Shown here piece by piece: positions 16,865-25,536 of a DNA stretch of 64,000 nucleotides. Position 1 is the first letter of the stretch. Each line of letters begins with the position of its first letter. The notes beneath the pieces were generated by a model. The model saw only the letters and a list, made by a program, of their open reading frames with translations, was not told the origin of the DNA and ran no database searches. This stretch comes from Cryomorphaceae bacterium BACL11 MAG-121001-bin54 (GTDB taxonomy: Bacteria; Bacteroidota; Bacteroidia; Flavobacteriales; BACL11): positions 62,001 through 126,000 of the forward strand of contig CAJJAH010000002.1 of the NCBI GenBank assembly GCA_905182255.1. The letters are read 5' to 3'. A program made the position numbers and the translations under genes.

Positions 16865-17755
16865 TCATTTTACGAATTGAGCAGATACCTTTTTATTTCT
16901 TGGTCCTTCAGAATAATCATAAAAACCTTCCCCTGATTTAATTCCTAATTTTCCAGCCATAACCATGTTTACTAAGAGTGGATTTGGAGCATATTTAGGA
17001 TTGCCAAATCCATCCTGCATTACTTCTAAAATAGATAAGCAAACATCTAAACCAATAAAATCAGCTAGTTGTAAAGGTCCCATTGGATGTGCCATTCCCA
17101 GTATCATTACTGTATCAATTTCTTCAACTCCTGCTACCCCTTGGAATAAGGTTTCGATTGATTCATTAATCATGGGCATAAGTATTCTATTTGCTACAAA
17201 ACCTGGGTAATCATTTACTTCTACAGGAAATTTTCCAAGGTTTCTACTCATTTCCATTACTCTATTAGTGACTTCATTAGATGTTGCGTACCCTCTAATT
17301 ACTTCTACTAATTTCATTAAAGGAACTGGATTCATAAAATGCATTCCAATAATTTTGGTAGGGCGATTTGTTACTGCAGCTATCTTAGTTATAGATATAG
17401 AAGATGTATTTGTTGCTAATATAGTTATAGAGTCACATATTTCATCTAGTTGCCTAAATATTTTTAGTTTTAAATCAATATTTTCTGTTGCTGCTTCAAC
17501 TACTAGATCGGCTCCTTCTACTGCTGAATTTATATCAGTATATGTAGTGATATTTGCTAAAGTAGATATTTTATCAGCTTCAGTAATTTTCTCTTTTTTA
17601 ATTAATCGGTCTAAATTTTTACTAATAGTAGAGACTGCTCTAGTAAGAGAATCAGCTGAAATGTCAACTAAGCTAACTTTAAAGTTTTTTTGAGCAAATG
17701 TATGTGCAATTCCATTTCCCATTGTTCCAGCACCAATTACAGTAATATTCTTCAT
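16865..17755 (-). CDS. 3-hydroxybutyryl-CoA dehydrogenase
   Basis: NAD(P)-dependent 3-hydroxyacyl-CoA dehydrogenase of 296 residues, the length of stand-alone Hbd/PaaH enzymes. The Rossmann motif is VIGAGTMGNGIAHTFA at the N-terminus. The catalytic His is in GMHFMNPVPLMKLVEV, and the C-terminal domain begins DYPGFVANRILMPMINE. It interconverts acetoacetyl-CoA and 3-hydroxybutyryl-CoA in fatty-acid, butanoate or aromatic degradation. No thiolase or crotonase is adjacent. It has its own -7 element. Confidence 0.93.
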   Translation of the reverse strand: MKNITVIGAGTMGNGIAHTFAQKNFKVSLVDISADSLTRAVSTISKNLDRLIKKEKITEADKISTLANITTYTDINSAVEGADLVVEAATENIDLKLKIFRQLDEICDSITILATNTSSISITKIAAVTNRPTKIIGMHFMNPVPLMKLVEVIRGYATSNEVTNRVMEMSRNLGKFPVEVNDYPGFVANRILMPMINESIETLFQGVAGVEEIDTVMILGMAHPMGPLQLADFIGLDVCLSILEVMQDGFGNPKYAPNPLLVNMVMAGKLGIKSGEGFYDYSEGPRNKKVSAQFVK

Positions 17756-17778
17756 TTTTTATGTTTTAAATTATTTGT

Positions 17779-17786
17779 CAAAAATA
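17779..17786 (-). promoter_or_regulatory. Promoter -7 element of the hydroxybutyryl-CoA dehydrogenase gene
   Basis: TATTTTTG on the minus strand, fitting TAnnTTTG, 23 nt before the ATG at 17755. Confidence 0.5.
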
Positions 17787-17866
17787 TAAATAGACTTTGA
17801 ATATACGTATAGTGAAACTAGATTTTATTAAACAACTAAGTCTTAATACAAAAACATAATAATATT

Positions 17867-18679
17867 TTAATAAACTATTTTAAGGTTATCAAAAGAAAGT
17901 ATGTTTTCTTCCAATTCAAAATCTCTTTTCATTCCGATAAATACTTTAAAAGAAGTAGCATTAACTCCCTCTGAAATTGTATTTGTTAGATTTATATATA
18001 TTTTATTCCATTCTTCTTTAGGGTTAATCCATAGTAAATCTTTTTGAATTACAGATTGTGGATAGTTAACATAAACACCTACTAAAAATTGAGTATTAGA
18101 TTTATAATCAAGTTCCAAAAACACTGGAGAACCTGATTGAGGTAAATCCATTAATTCATCGGTTGCAATTTCAAAAGTAAACAATGAATCATTTAAAATT
18201 CCAGAACCATAATTATTATCTCCATCATATATCATTAGTAGAGAAGTATCGGAAATTGCTGATATTTCTATATTAACACCAGCTCCTTCAAAATCTTCCA
18301 GAAAATAATCAATACTATCTAAATAATTAACTATTGGAGTAATAGTTTTTGTTTCGTTTTGAGTAAATGTAGTCTCTTGATAGTAAGAATTATAAAAAGG
18401 ATATGCAATTCGACTACTAGCAATTCCATTAACTTTTATGCCAGCTTTTATTCTTACCATTTGAATTTCTTCTTCCAATACAGGAAATTTTGCAGGTAAT
18501 TCATAGACTCCTTGAAGTTGGTCGTTTATATAAACCCAAGCATCTGTTATGTTAGAACTGGTATTCTCTTCTCCCAAAAAAATATTATCAATCTTTAGAT
18601 AAGATGGTATACCATTATCATCTTCTTTCTGACAAGAAAAAATAACAAGGAGTATCAGTAAATAAGAAATTTTTTTCAT
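17867..18679 (-). CDS. Hypothetical lipoprotein
   Basis: Protein of 270 residues with a lipoprotein signal: MKKISYLLILLVIF and lipobox FSC followed by QKEDD. The rest looks like beta-rich carbohydrate-binding or cell-surface modules without recognisable catalytic residues: repeated hydrophobic strands, SGSPVFLELDYKSNTQFLVG, and a C-terminal SFDNLKIVY. Similar lipoproteins occur across Flavobacteriales, but I cannot name a function. It is divergent from pcm; a 7-bp hairpin lies in the gap. Confidence 0.7.
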   Translation of the reverse strand: MKKISYLLILLVIFSCQKEDDNGIPSYLKIDNIFLGEENTSSNITDAWVYINDQLQGVYELPAKFPVLEEEIQMVRIKAGIKVNGIASSRIAYPFYNSYYQETTFTQNETKTITPIVNYLDSIDYFLEDFEGAGVNIEISAISDTSLLMIYDGDNNYGSGILNDSLFTFEIATDELMDLPQSGSPVFLELDYKSNTQFLVGVYVNYPQSVIQKDLLWINPKEEWNKIYINLTNTISEGVNATSFKVFIGMKRDFELEENILSFDNLKIVY

Positions 18680-18722
18680 ATATTATTCTATTAACAATTT
18701 GCTGTGGATTTATTATTAATGT

Positions 18723-18741
18723 AAATGCTAATAAAGCATTT
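18723..18741. other. Hairpin in a divergent intergenic region
   Basis: Perfect inverted repeat AAATGCT / AGCATTT with a five-base loop, between the divergent lipoprotein and pcm genes. As both genes read away from it, it is unlikely to be a terminator; an operator-like dyad or chance are the alternatives. Confidence 0.3.
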
Positions 18742-18809
18742 TATTATATTTATTTTGTTTAAAATAAACTGATTCAAAAATACAGTTTAAACATTGATAA
18801 AGAAAAGGA

Positions 18810-19463
18810 ATGGAAGATAGTTTTAGACATCAAGGTTTGCGAAAAATATTAATTGATCACTTATCTGCTAAAGGAATTACTAGCAAAAAGGTATTAGAAG
18901 CTATGAATAAAATTCCTAGGCACCTTTTTATGGATAATGCTTTTGTTAATTTCTCCTATCAAGATAAAGCATTTCCTATAGGTGCAGGACAAACTATTTC
19001 TCAGCCCTATACAGTTGCTTTTCAAAGTCAGTTACTAGATATAAAACCTTACGAAAAGGTTTTAGAAGTGGGGACAGGTTCTGGCTATCAAGCGGCTGTA
19101 TTATCATTACTAAACACTGAGGTTTTTACAATTGAACGTCAAAGAGATTTATTTCTTAAAACAAAAAAATTCTTACCTACTTTAGGCTATAATTGTATGT
19201 TTGTATACGGAGATGGGTATAAAGGAATGCCAAATTTTGCTCCATTTGATAAAATAATAATAACTTGTGGTGCACCTTTTATTCCTGAAGATTTAGTATC
19301 TCAACTTAAAGTAGGAGGCAGAATGGTTGCTCCAATTGGTGAGGGAGACGTTCAAGTAATGCACCTAATTGAAAAAATTTCAGAAAAAGAAACTAAAGTT
19401 ACGACTCATGGAGAGTTTTCATTTGTACCAATGTTAAATAATAAGAATAATGGAAACTTATGA
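18810..19463 (+). CDS. pcm: Protein-L-isoaspartate O-methyltransferase
   Basis: SAM-dependent enzyme that methylates isoaspartyl residues to start repair of aged proteins. The 217-residue protein has the family order: IPRHLFMD near residue 35, the active-site segment GAGQTISQPYTVA near residue 55, the SAM motif VLEVGTGSGYQAAVL near residue 81, then IITCGAPFIPEDLVSQLKVGGRMVAPIG. Length fits Pcm. The gene stands alone between a divergent lipoprotein gene and the convergent aminotransferase operon. Confidence 0.95.
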   Translation: MEDSFRHQGLRKILIDHLSAKGITSKKVLEAMNKIPRHLFMDNAFVNFSYQDKAFPIGAGQTISQPYTVAFQSQLLDIKPYEKVLEVGTGSGYQAAVLSLLNTEVFTIERQRDLFLKTKKFLPTLGYNCMFVYGDGYKGMPNFAPFDKIIITCGAPFIPEDLVSQLKVGGRMVAPIGEGDVQVMHLIEKISEKETKVTTHGEFSFVPMLNNKNNGNL

Positions 19464-19508
19464 TTAAATACGAAAAATTGATTCTATCTTAAATCAAATA
19501 AAACCCAA

Positions 19509-20690
19509 CTATTTTTCTAATGTTTCTAATATAATTTTGCAACCTTTAATTATTTCTTCTTCAGAAATAGTTAGAGGAGGACTAATACGTAAAGCTGTTT
19601 TAGTAAATAAGAAATAGAATAAAATTAATCCGCTTTCAAGGGATTGTTCTACTACTTTTTTAACCAACTCTTCATCTTCAAATTCTATAGCCAGCATAAG
19701 CCCACTACCTCTTATTGTTTTAATTTTTGGATGTTTTAAGTGCGATCTAAATAACTGTTCTTTTCTTACTACTTCTTTCATAATATCAGATGAGAGTAAA
19801 AATTTTAAAGTTGCAAGAGAAGCAGCACAATTTACAGGATGACCACCAAAAGTTGTTATATGTCCTAATTTAGGCTCAAAAGTAAGCAGATTCATTAGAT
19901 CCCAAGAAGAAATAAATGCACCAATTGGCATTCCCCCTCCCATAGCTTTTGCAATACAAAGAATATCAGGAATAACATTAAATTTTTCGAAACCAAAAAG
20001 AGTTCCTAATCTTCCAAAACAAGTTTGTATTTCATCAAAAATTAATAAGGATCCAGTCTCATTACATTTATCTCTTACTTTTTGTAAAAAATTATTGCTT
20101 GGTGATATAAATCCAGTAGCCCCTTGAATTGGCTCAATTACTACTGCAGCAGTTTTATTTGTTATGTTTACTAAGGAATCAACGCTATTATATATTATTT
20201 TATTACATGATGGTAATAAAGGTCTATACATTGCTTTATACTCTTCATTTCCCATTATACTTAATGCTCCTTGGGTAGATCCGTGATATGATCCCTTGCA
20301 AGAAATAATTTCTGATTTACCTGTAGCTCGTTTAGCTAATTTCATAGCACCCTCAATAGCTTCAGTTCCTGTACTAGTGAAATAAGTTGTACTTAAATTT
20401 TGGGGTAAATTATCAGCAAGTAATTTTGCTAATTTATATTGAGGAGATTGCACATACTCTCCATATACCATAACATGAGAATATTTATCTAACTGCTCCT
20501 TAATTGCATCATTAATATGAGGATTACAATGCCCTAGCGGACAAGCAGAAACTCCAGCAATAAAATCCAAATATTCCTTACCATTAATGTCATAAATATA
20601 ACTGCCTTTAGCCGAAGAAATTTCTAAGCACGAAGGAAATGGAAAGGTTTGAGCTTGGTGGTTCTTAAAAATATCTCTTGCATTAAACAT
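19509..20690 (-). CDS. Class III PLP-dependent aminotransferase (acetylornithine/ornithine aminotransferase-like)
   Basis: PLP enzyme of 393 residues, fold type I, class III. Visible signatures are SCKGSYHGSTQGALS, VVIEPIQGATGF, FDEIQTCFGRLGTLFGFE with the PLP-contacting Asp, and the Schiff-base lysine in CIAKAMGGGMPIGAF. The substrate may be acetylornithine, ornithine or another omega-amino acid; Bacteroidota genomes usually annotate it as aspartate aminotransferase family protein. Its ATG overlaps the stop of the transketolase C-half gene by one base (TAATG), so it is the last gene of that operon. Confidence 0.88.
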   Translation of the reverse strand: MFNARDIFKNHQAQTFPFPSCLEISSAKGSYIYDINGKEYLDFIAGVSACPLGHCNPHINDAIKEQLDKYSHVMVYGEYVQSPQYKLAKLLADNLPQNLSTTYFTSTGTEAIEGAMKLAKRATGKSEIISCKGSYHGSTQGALSIMGNEEYKAMYRPLLPSCNKIIYNSVDSLVNITNKTAAVVIEPIQGATGFISPSNNFLQKVRDKCNETGSLLIFDEIQTCFGRLGTLFGFEKFNVIPDILCIAKAMGGGMPIGAFISSWDLMNLLTFEPKLGHITTFGGHPVNCAASLATLKFLLSSDIMKEVVRKEQLFRSHLKHPKIKTIRGSGLMLAIEFEDEELVKKVVEQSLESGLILFYFLFTKTALRISPPLTISEEEIIKGCKIILETLEK

Positions 20691-21625
20691 TATTTTCTTT
20701 CTACTGCTTTTTTAGCTGCTGAAACTATTGACTTAGCGTCTAAACCATACTTTTCTAATAGTTCCATTGGAGTTCCACTTTCACCAAAAGTATCATTAAC
20801 GCCAACCATTTCAATTGGTGTTGGAAGTTCTCTACTTAACAATTGAGCAATGCTATCACCTAAGCCACCGTTTAACATATGTTCTTCTGCCGTAACAACA
20901 CATTTAGTTTGTTTTACAGCATCTATAATAGCTTTATTATCAAGAGGTTTAATTGTGTGTATATTTATTACTTCAGCAGAAATACCTAAATCTGACAATG
21001 TTTTAGCGGCTTCTAAAGATTCCCAAACCAAATGCCCTGTAGCAAATATAGTTAAATCAGTTCCTTTTTTTAGATGCAAGGCTTTTCCAATCACAAAATT
21101 TTGATCAGCGGGAGTAAAGTTAGGCACCGCTGGTCTCCCAAAACGTAAGTAAACAGGTCCTTCATGTTCAGCAATTGCAATTGTTGCTGCCTTAGTTTGA
21201 TTAAAATCACAAGGATTAATAACTACCATGTGAGGGAGCATTTTCATCATACCAATATCTTCCAATACTTGGTGAGTAGCACCATCTTCACCTAAAGTAA
21301 CACCAGCATGAGAAGCACAAATCTTTACATTTTTTCCTGAATAGGCAATTGACTGACGAATTTGATCGTAAACACGAGAAGTAGAAAAGTTAGCAAATGT
21401 TCCAGTAAAAGGAATTTTACCTCCAATAGTCATACCAGCTGCAATACCAATCATATTTGCTTCAGCAATCCCAACTTGAAAAAAACGTTCTGGGTTTTCA
21501 TTCTCAAAATCATTCATCTTAAGTGATCCGGTGAGATCTGCACAAAGTGCAACTACATTAGGGTTTGTTCTACCTAATTCAGTTAATCCTGCACCAAAAC
21601 CTGATCGTGTATCTTTCTTTTCCAT
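20690..21625 (-). CDS. Transketolase, C-terminal half
   Basis: The 311-residue protein holds the pyrimidine-binding and C-terminal domains of a two-subunit transketolase. Features include SGFGAGLTELGRTNPNVVALCADLTGS at the start (split here over the family's first strand), FQVGIAEANMIGIAAGMT with the catalytic Glu, and SHAGVTLGEDGATHQ. Split transketolases of this kind are normal in Bacteroidota and are not frameshifts. Here the partner half is one gene upstream, separated by a VWA gene. It acts in the non-oxidative pentose phosphate pathway. Confidence 0.93.
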   Translation of the reverse strand: MEKKDTRSGFGAGLTELGRTNPNVVALCADLTGSLKMNDFENENPERFFQVGIAEANMIGIAAGMTIGGKIPFTGTFANFSTSRVYDQIRQSIAYSGKNVKICASHAGVTLGEDGATHQVLEDIGMMKMLPHMVVINPCDFNQTKAATIAIAEHEGPVYLRFGRPAVPNFTPADQNFVIGKALHLKKGTDLTIFATGHLVWESLEAAKTLSDLGISAEVINIHTIKPLDNKAIIDAVKQTKCVVTAEEHMLNGGLGDSIAQLLSRELPTPIEMVGVNDTFGESGTPMELLEKYGLDAKSIVSAAKKAVERK

Positions 21626-21629
21626 AATA

Positions 21630-23000
21630 TTAAATTTTTATGAGTTTAGTTTCTCCTGATTTAAGTTTGAAACTTTTTTCGTTAGTATAAATATACTGCT
21701 TAGCTGACTTAGATCTAAAAACCACCTTATATTTTCCTGGCAAAAGAGTTAGCTTATGCTGTAATTTATTAGCATTAAAATAATAAATTTGCTCAACTAT
21801 ATCCTTGTTTTGAAGAAATACACCACCATAACCTCTTGAAGGGAGAATAATATTCACTATTGCGGGAGTAGGAATAACATAAGTAGTTTTAGCACTTTGG
21901 CTTACGACAACATCAAAAAACTTTTTTCTTGGTAATGTAAGTAGCTCAATATCATAATTACCGATAAGATATTTTTCTATAGAATTAATATCTTGTACAT
22001 GTAAAGTAGTGTCAATTCCCGCGGGACGAACGATATATTGATAATTGATTTTAGAATTCATTTTTATTTCTAATTCTCCTTGTGGAGTAGATATTGGAAT
22101 AGTTGTATGTTTTCCTGGTGTAAGCATTATACTATCAACAGAAACAGAAGGAATAGTATGTGCTACTACTTTATAAGAAATTACAGGATCAATAATCATC
22201 GTGTCAGGAATACCATAAGCATTCATAGTATGAATATAGTTATATTTAGCTAATCCAGTAAAATCATTATAAAATGTAAGGTTAACATTTGTTTCGGTTG
22301 ACTCACCATTTACATCTAAAAGATTAACTTGTGCTGTTGTATTATCTATAACATGAGAGATTACTAAATTAAGAATATTAGTAAAATCTGATTCCTTACT
22401 AGCATCAAAATAACGCCCAACACAATCAAATGTTTTTTTCCAGCTAACATCTAAACCAACTCCTATAACAAAAGGTTTAAGAATTATTCCCTTTCGCTGA
22501 TATAAACGAGAAACTGCACAAGGATCCATTCCACATTCTTCCTTTCCATCAGTAATTAAGATAACTATATTACGAGCAATCCCAGAAGGAAAATCCTTTG
22601 CACCTTCTTCTAATGAGTTAGCAATAGGGGTTGTACCTCTTGCACGAATCATACTAAGTTTAGCCTTCATCCTATCAGCAGCTAAATGAGCGGGGAGAAA
22701 GTTTATTTCCAGCTTAGTATCATCACAATCTTGAGGAGGGTATCCCTTTTGATGTCCGTATACTCTAAGACCAATTTCTAAATTTTCCATATACTTAAGA
22801 GAGTCAACCATATTGCTTAATAATTTTTTAGCAATATCAATTTTACGTCCTGATTGCCATCTACCCAACATAGATTGAGAAGCATCAAAAATAAAAAGTA
22901 TACGATTTACAGGCTCCTGCTTTTTTTGAGCTACAGCTAAATAATCTCCGATAAAGAGGAGGAAAATAATTAATAATATTTTATATTTTTTAGTAATCAC
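21630..23000 (-). CDS. Secreted VWA domain protein within the transketolase operon
   Basis: Protein of 456 residues with a signal peptide (KILLIIFLLFIGDYLAVAQ). A von Willebrand factor A domain (about 33-210) has a complete metal-dependent adhesion site: DASQS (D39, S41, S43), the Thr in RGTTPIANSL and the Asp in ILITDGKEECG. The C-terminal 240 residues form beta-rich repeats without recognisable catalytic residues. It should bind a protein or polymer ligand outside the cytoplasm; the partner is unknown. Its ATG overlaps the end of the transketolase N-half gene by 11 bp, and 4 bp separate it from the C-half gene, so co-transcription is nearly certain although the cellular compartments differ. 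Confidence 0.85.
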   Translation of the reverse strand: MITKKYKILLIIFLLFIGDYLAVAQKKQEPVNRILFIFDASQSMLGRWQSGRKIDIAKKLLSNMVDSLKYMENLEIGLRVYGHQKGYPPQDCDDTKLEINFLPAHLAADRMKAKLSMIRARGTTPIANSLEEGAKDFPSGIARNIVILITDGKEECGMDPCAVSRLYQRKGIILKPFVIGVGLDVSWKKTFDCVGRYFDASKESDFTNILNLVISHVIDNTTAQVNLLDVNGESTETNVNLTFYNDFTGLAKYNYIHTMNAYGIPDTMIIDPVISYKVVAHTIPSVSVDSIMLTPGKHTTIPISTPQGELEIKMNSKINYQYIVRPAGIDTTLHVQDINSIEKYLIGNYDIELLTLPRKKFFDVVVSQSAKTTYVIPTPAIVNIILPSRGYGGVFLQNKDIVEQIYYFNANKLQHKLTLLPGKYKVVFRSKSAKQYIYTNEKSFKLKSGETKLIKI

Positions 23001-23835
23001 CTAAAGTTTCATGGTTCTGTGATAAAGCACTTGCTAGTTGCTCATCATTAGGAGCAGAACCGTGCCATTTATGAGTTCCCATCATATAATCTACTCCATT
23101 ACCCATTTCGGTATGCATAATAATAACCACAGGCTTTCCATGACCAGAAAGTTCTTTGGCTCTTTCCAAAGTATTAATTACTGATTCAATATCATTACCT
23201 TGGTATTCTTCTAAAACAATCCAATCGAAAGCTTCTAACTTAGCTGTAAGATTGCCCATAGGCAAGACGTCATTAATAGAACCATCAATTTGCTTTTTAT
23301 TATAATCAATCGTAGCTATAAGGTTATCAACCTTTTTACCAGCGGCATACATAAAAGCTTCCCAACATTGCCCCTCCTGAAGCTCTCCATCACCATGAAG
23401 ACTGTATACAATACTATCATCTTTATTAAGTTTTTTTGTAAGTGCAGCACCAATAGCATTTGACAAACCTTGACCTAAAGAACCTGACGCCATACGTATC
23501 CCCTCTAAACCTTCATGAGTAGTTGGGTGACCCTGCAAACGGCTATTTAATTTACGGAAAGTAGCAAGTTCAGAAACATCAAAATAGCCAGAACGAGCCA
23601 ATACTGAATAGAAAACGGGAGAAATATGACCATTGGATAAAAAGAAAACATCTTCACCTTTAGCATCCATGCTAAAATTAGTATTGTGGTTCATGACATT
23701 AAAGTAAAGAGCAATAAGGAATTCTGTACACCCCAAAGAACCACCAGGATGACCAGAACTATTAGCATGAACCATTCTCACTATGTCTCTTCTTACTTGA
23801 GAAATAATATTATTTAATTTTAAAATATTTGGCAT
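22990..23835 (-). CDS. Transketolase, N-terminal half
   Basis: Thiamine-diphosphate-binding half of a split transketolase, 281 residues. It shows the invariant His in HANSSGHPGGSLG, the GDGELQEGQ motif that begins the Mg/ThDP-binding site, IDYNKKQIDG, and HGSAPND near the C-terminus. It forms the active enzyme with the C-half encoded two genes downstream. It is the first gene of the operon and has a promoter element at 23858-23866. Confidence 0.94.
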   Translation of the reverse strand: MPNILKLNNIISQVRRDIVRMVHANSSGHPGGSLGCTEFLIALYFNVMNHNTNFSMDAKGEDVFFLSNGHISPVFYSVLARSGYFDVSELATFRKLNSRLQGHPTTHEGLEGIRMASGSLGQGLSNAIGAALTKKLNKDDSIVYSLHGDGELQEGQCWEAFMYAAGKKVDNLIATIDYNKKQIDGSINDVLPMGNLTAKLEAFDWIVLEEYQGNDIESVINTLERAKELSGHGKPVVIIMHTEMGNGVDYMMGTHKWHGSAPNDEQLASALSQNHETLGDY

Positions 23836-23857
23836 TATATTAATTGTGTTTTTTTAT

Positions 23858-23866
23858 GCAAATATA
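23858..23866 (-). promoter_or_regulatory. Promoter -7 element of the transketolase operon
   Basis: TATATTTGC on the minus strand fits TAnnTTTG, 22 nt before the ATG at 23835. Confidence 0.6.
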
Positions 23867-24042
23867 ACAATCAGAATAGCTGATAGTTAATTGTTACAGA
23901 TTTTTTATTGTAGGTATTATGATGATTTATTAACATCATTAAATTATTTTTAATAAGTATCAATAATGTATCAAGAATGATAAAATTAACATCTAGTTTG
24001 CCAAATTATTAATTTATTGAAGATTAAAATTATGAATTTTAT

Positions 24043-24050
24043 TATATTTG
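24043..24050 (+). promoter_or_regulatory. Promoter -7 element of the 450-residue hypothetical gene
   Basis: TATATTTG fits TAnnTTTG and lies 20 nt before the ATG at 24071. A TTG at 24017-24019 could be a -33 element, though the spacing is long. Confidence 0.55.
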
Positions 24051-24070
24051 TAAAACAAAGAAAGTAAATA

Positions 24071-25423
24071 ATGAATAAAAGTTTAAAAATCAAAATTGAG
24101 AGAAAGATTGGGCGTAAAATTTTAAAAAGAGGAGATTGCCAATATTTATCTGAAAGAATATTTAATGAAATTAACAAAACTCTTAGCTATAACACTATAA
24201 GGAGAACATTTAATCTAGACCCTAAATCAAATATAATACCTAGTAGATCAACACTAAATATTTTAGCAAATTTTATTGGATCCAGTTCTTATGATGTTTT
24301 TAATAGAGATTCATTTCATGATGAAGATTGGCACTTAAAGAATAAAATTTGCGGATGGATTAATCACATGAGTGATAATGACTTAAGTAATGAACTAAAT
24401 TTATCATGGAAGAATAATGACAACTTTTCTTTAACTTTTGTTAGTGTCATAAGGGAGTTACTGTTGCTAGGAAAAATTAAGCTAGTAAATGATCTAATTT
24501 TAAAATCTAAAATTGATTTAGAAAATCTAAATTATTCTGAATTGGTTTTTATTGGTAATGGAATTGGTTCAGTTTTTCGAAAAATAGAAGTTGACGAAGA
24601 TGATTTGTTATTACTCTTAAAAAATGATTTTTTTGTTGAATACATATTTTTATTATTTGTTGACTACTCTTCACTAACTGGTTATTACGGGCAACTCTAT
24701 AATATCATAGAAAAAGAAAGATTGGAAATACGTTTAGATTATCAATTATTTTTCAAATCAGTTAACAATTTTAGAAATATTCTTTTACAAAAAGAAATTA
24801 AATTAATAAAATTTCAAGAATTAGTTAATAAATCGTTACACCCAATTTTAATTGGGCGTTTAGCATCTATTGAGATTGCAGCTTGTATACAAATGAATAT
24901 TAGTTATGATTACGTTTTAAATGATATTTCCGATCGAATTAATACTTCAAAAGAACAGGCTATAGATTATTTATACGAAATTAAATCTGTAGCACTATTA
25001 TTAAAGGACTTTTCTCTAATGACATGGATTTTTACTATTGAGAGTAATTATTGTAAAGAAAAGATCTTAAAAAATAATATTACTAAAAATGATATTGATC
25101 ATACTTATTTTTGGTATGATGATTTTCTTATTCAAGAAGAATATCATCTTGCACACCAGCAATATTCATACATTGTACAATTAATTTTAGCGATTAAAAA
25201 TAATAAGCTTAAACAAACTACATCAATCTTAAAAAAGATCAATAAAGAAAAATGGGTATTAAGCTATTATAGTTATTTAAGTCTATTTTTTACTATCATC
25301 AATTATCATTTAGCTAAAGATAAATTCGAAAAAAATGATTCATTTAATCGATACAAGATAATCTGTGAAAATCTTAATTACCCTATATTTGATGAAAAGT
25401 ATTTGAAAAATTATTTTATATAG
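24071..25423 (+). CDS. Hypothetical protein with an N-terminal HTH-like module
   Basis: Cytoplasmic protein of 450 residues with no signal peptide or membrane segment. Residues about 20-78 (CQYLSERIF, LSYNTIRRTFNL, PSRSTLNILANFIGSSSYDVF) resemble an N-terminal helix-turn-helix-like module that I recall at the start of many unnamed Bacteroidota proteins. The remaining 370 residues are mostly helical, rich in Leu, Ile, Asn and Lys, and could be TPR-like solenoid repeats. A regulatory role is inference only. It has its own -7 element and is followed after about 110 bp by the orphan membrane protein gene. I recognise no named family. Confidence 0.6.
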   Translation: MNKSLKIKIERKIGRKILKRGDCQYLSERIFNEINKTLSYNTIRRTFNLDPKSNIIPSRSTLNILANFIGSSSYDVFNRDSFHDEDWHLKNKICGWINHMSDNDLSNELNLSWKNNDNFSLTFVSVIRELLLLGKIKLVNDLILKSKIDLENLNYSELVFIGNGIGSVFRKIEVDEDDLLLLLKNDFFVEYIFLLFVDYSSLTGYYGQLYNIIEKERLEIRLDYQLFFKSVNNFRNILLQKEIKLIKFQELVNKSLHPILIGRLASIEIAACIQMNISYDYVLNDISDRINTSKEQAIDYLYEIKSVALLLKDFSLMTWIFTIESNYCKEKILKNNITKNDIDHTYFWYDDFLIQEEYHLAHQQYSYIVQLILAIKNNKLKQTTSILKKINKEKWVLSYYSYLSLFFTIINYHLAKDKFEKNDSFNRYKIICENLNYPIFDEKYLKNYFI

Positions 25424-25504
25424 TAATTGGGATAGCCCCAAGCCCCATTTAAAAGCTAATTAGAAATGTAACAAGAATGTAACACTTTTAAGTATCGTTG
25501 GCAC

Positions 25505-25512
25505 TATCTTTG
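25505..25512 (+). promoter_or_regulatory. Promoter of the orphan membrane protein gene (-7 element, also sigma-54-like)
   Basis: TATCTTTG fits TAnnTTTG, 24 nt before the ATG at 25537. The surrounding TTGGCAC-N5-TTGA (25498-25513) also matches a sigma-54 -24/-12 promoter except that the -12 GC is GA. Which holoenzyme uses it cannot be decided from sequence. Confidence 0.45.
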
Positions 25513-25536
25513 AAAAATAAAGATTTATGTATACCA

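Noticed and set aside
20690..23835. Transketolase appearing in two genes as a frameshift
   Set aside because: Separate N- and C-terminal transketolase genes are normal in Bacteroidota; each half has proper domain limits and starts, and a different gene lies between.
23918..23943. ATGATG / CATCAT dyad upstream of the 24071 gene
   Set aside because: Only six base pairs in very AT-rich DNA, no T tract, no consistent position relative to a promoter; likely chance.
25424..25450. TTGGG / CCCAA small hairpin after the HTH-like gene
   Set aside because: The stem is about five base pairs and lacks a T tract, so it does not support a terminator.
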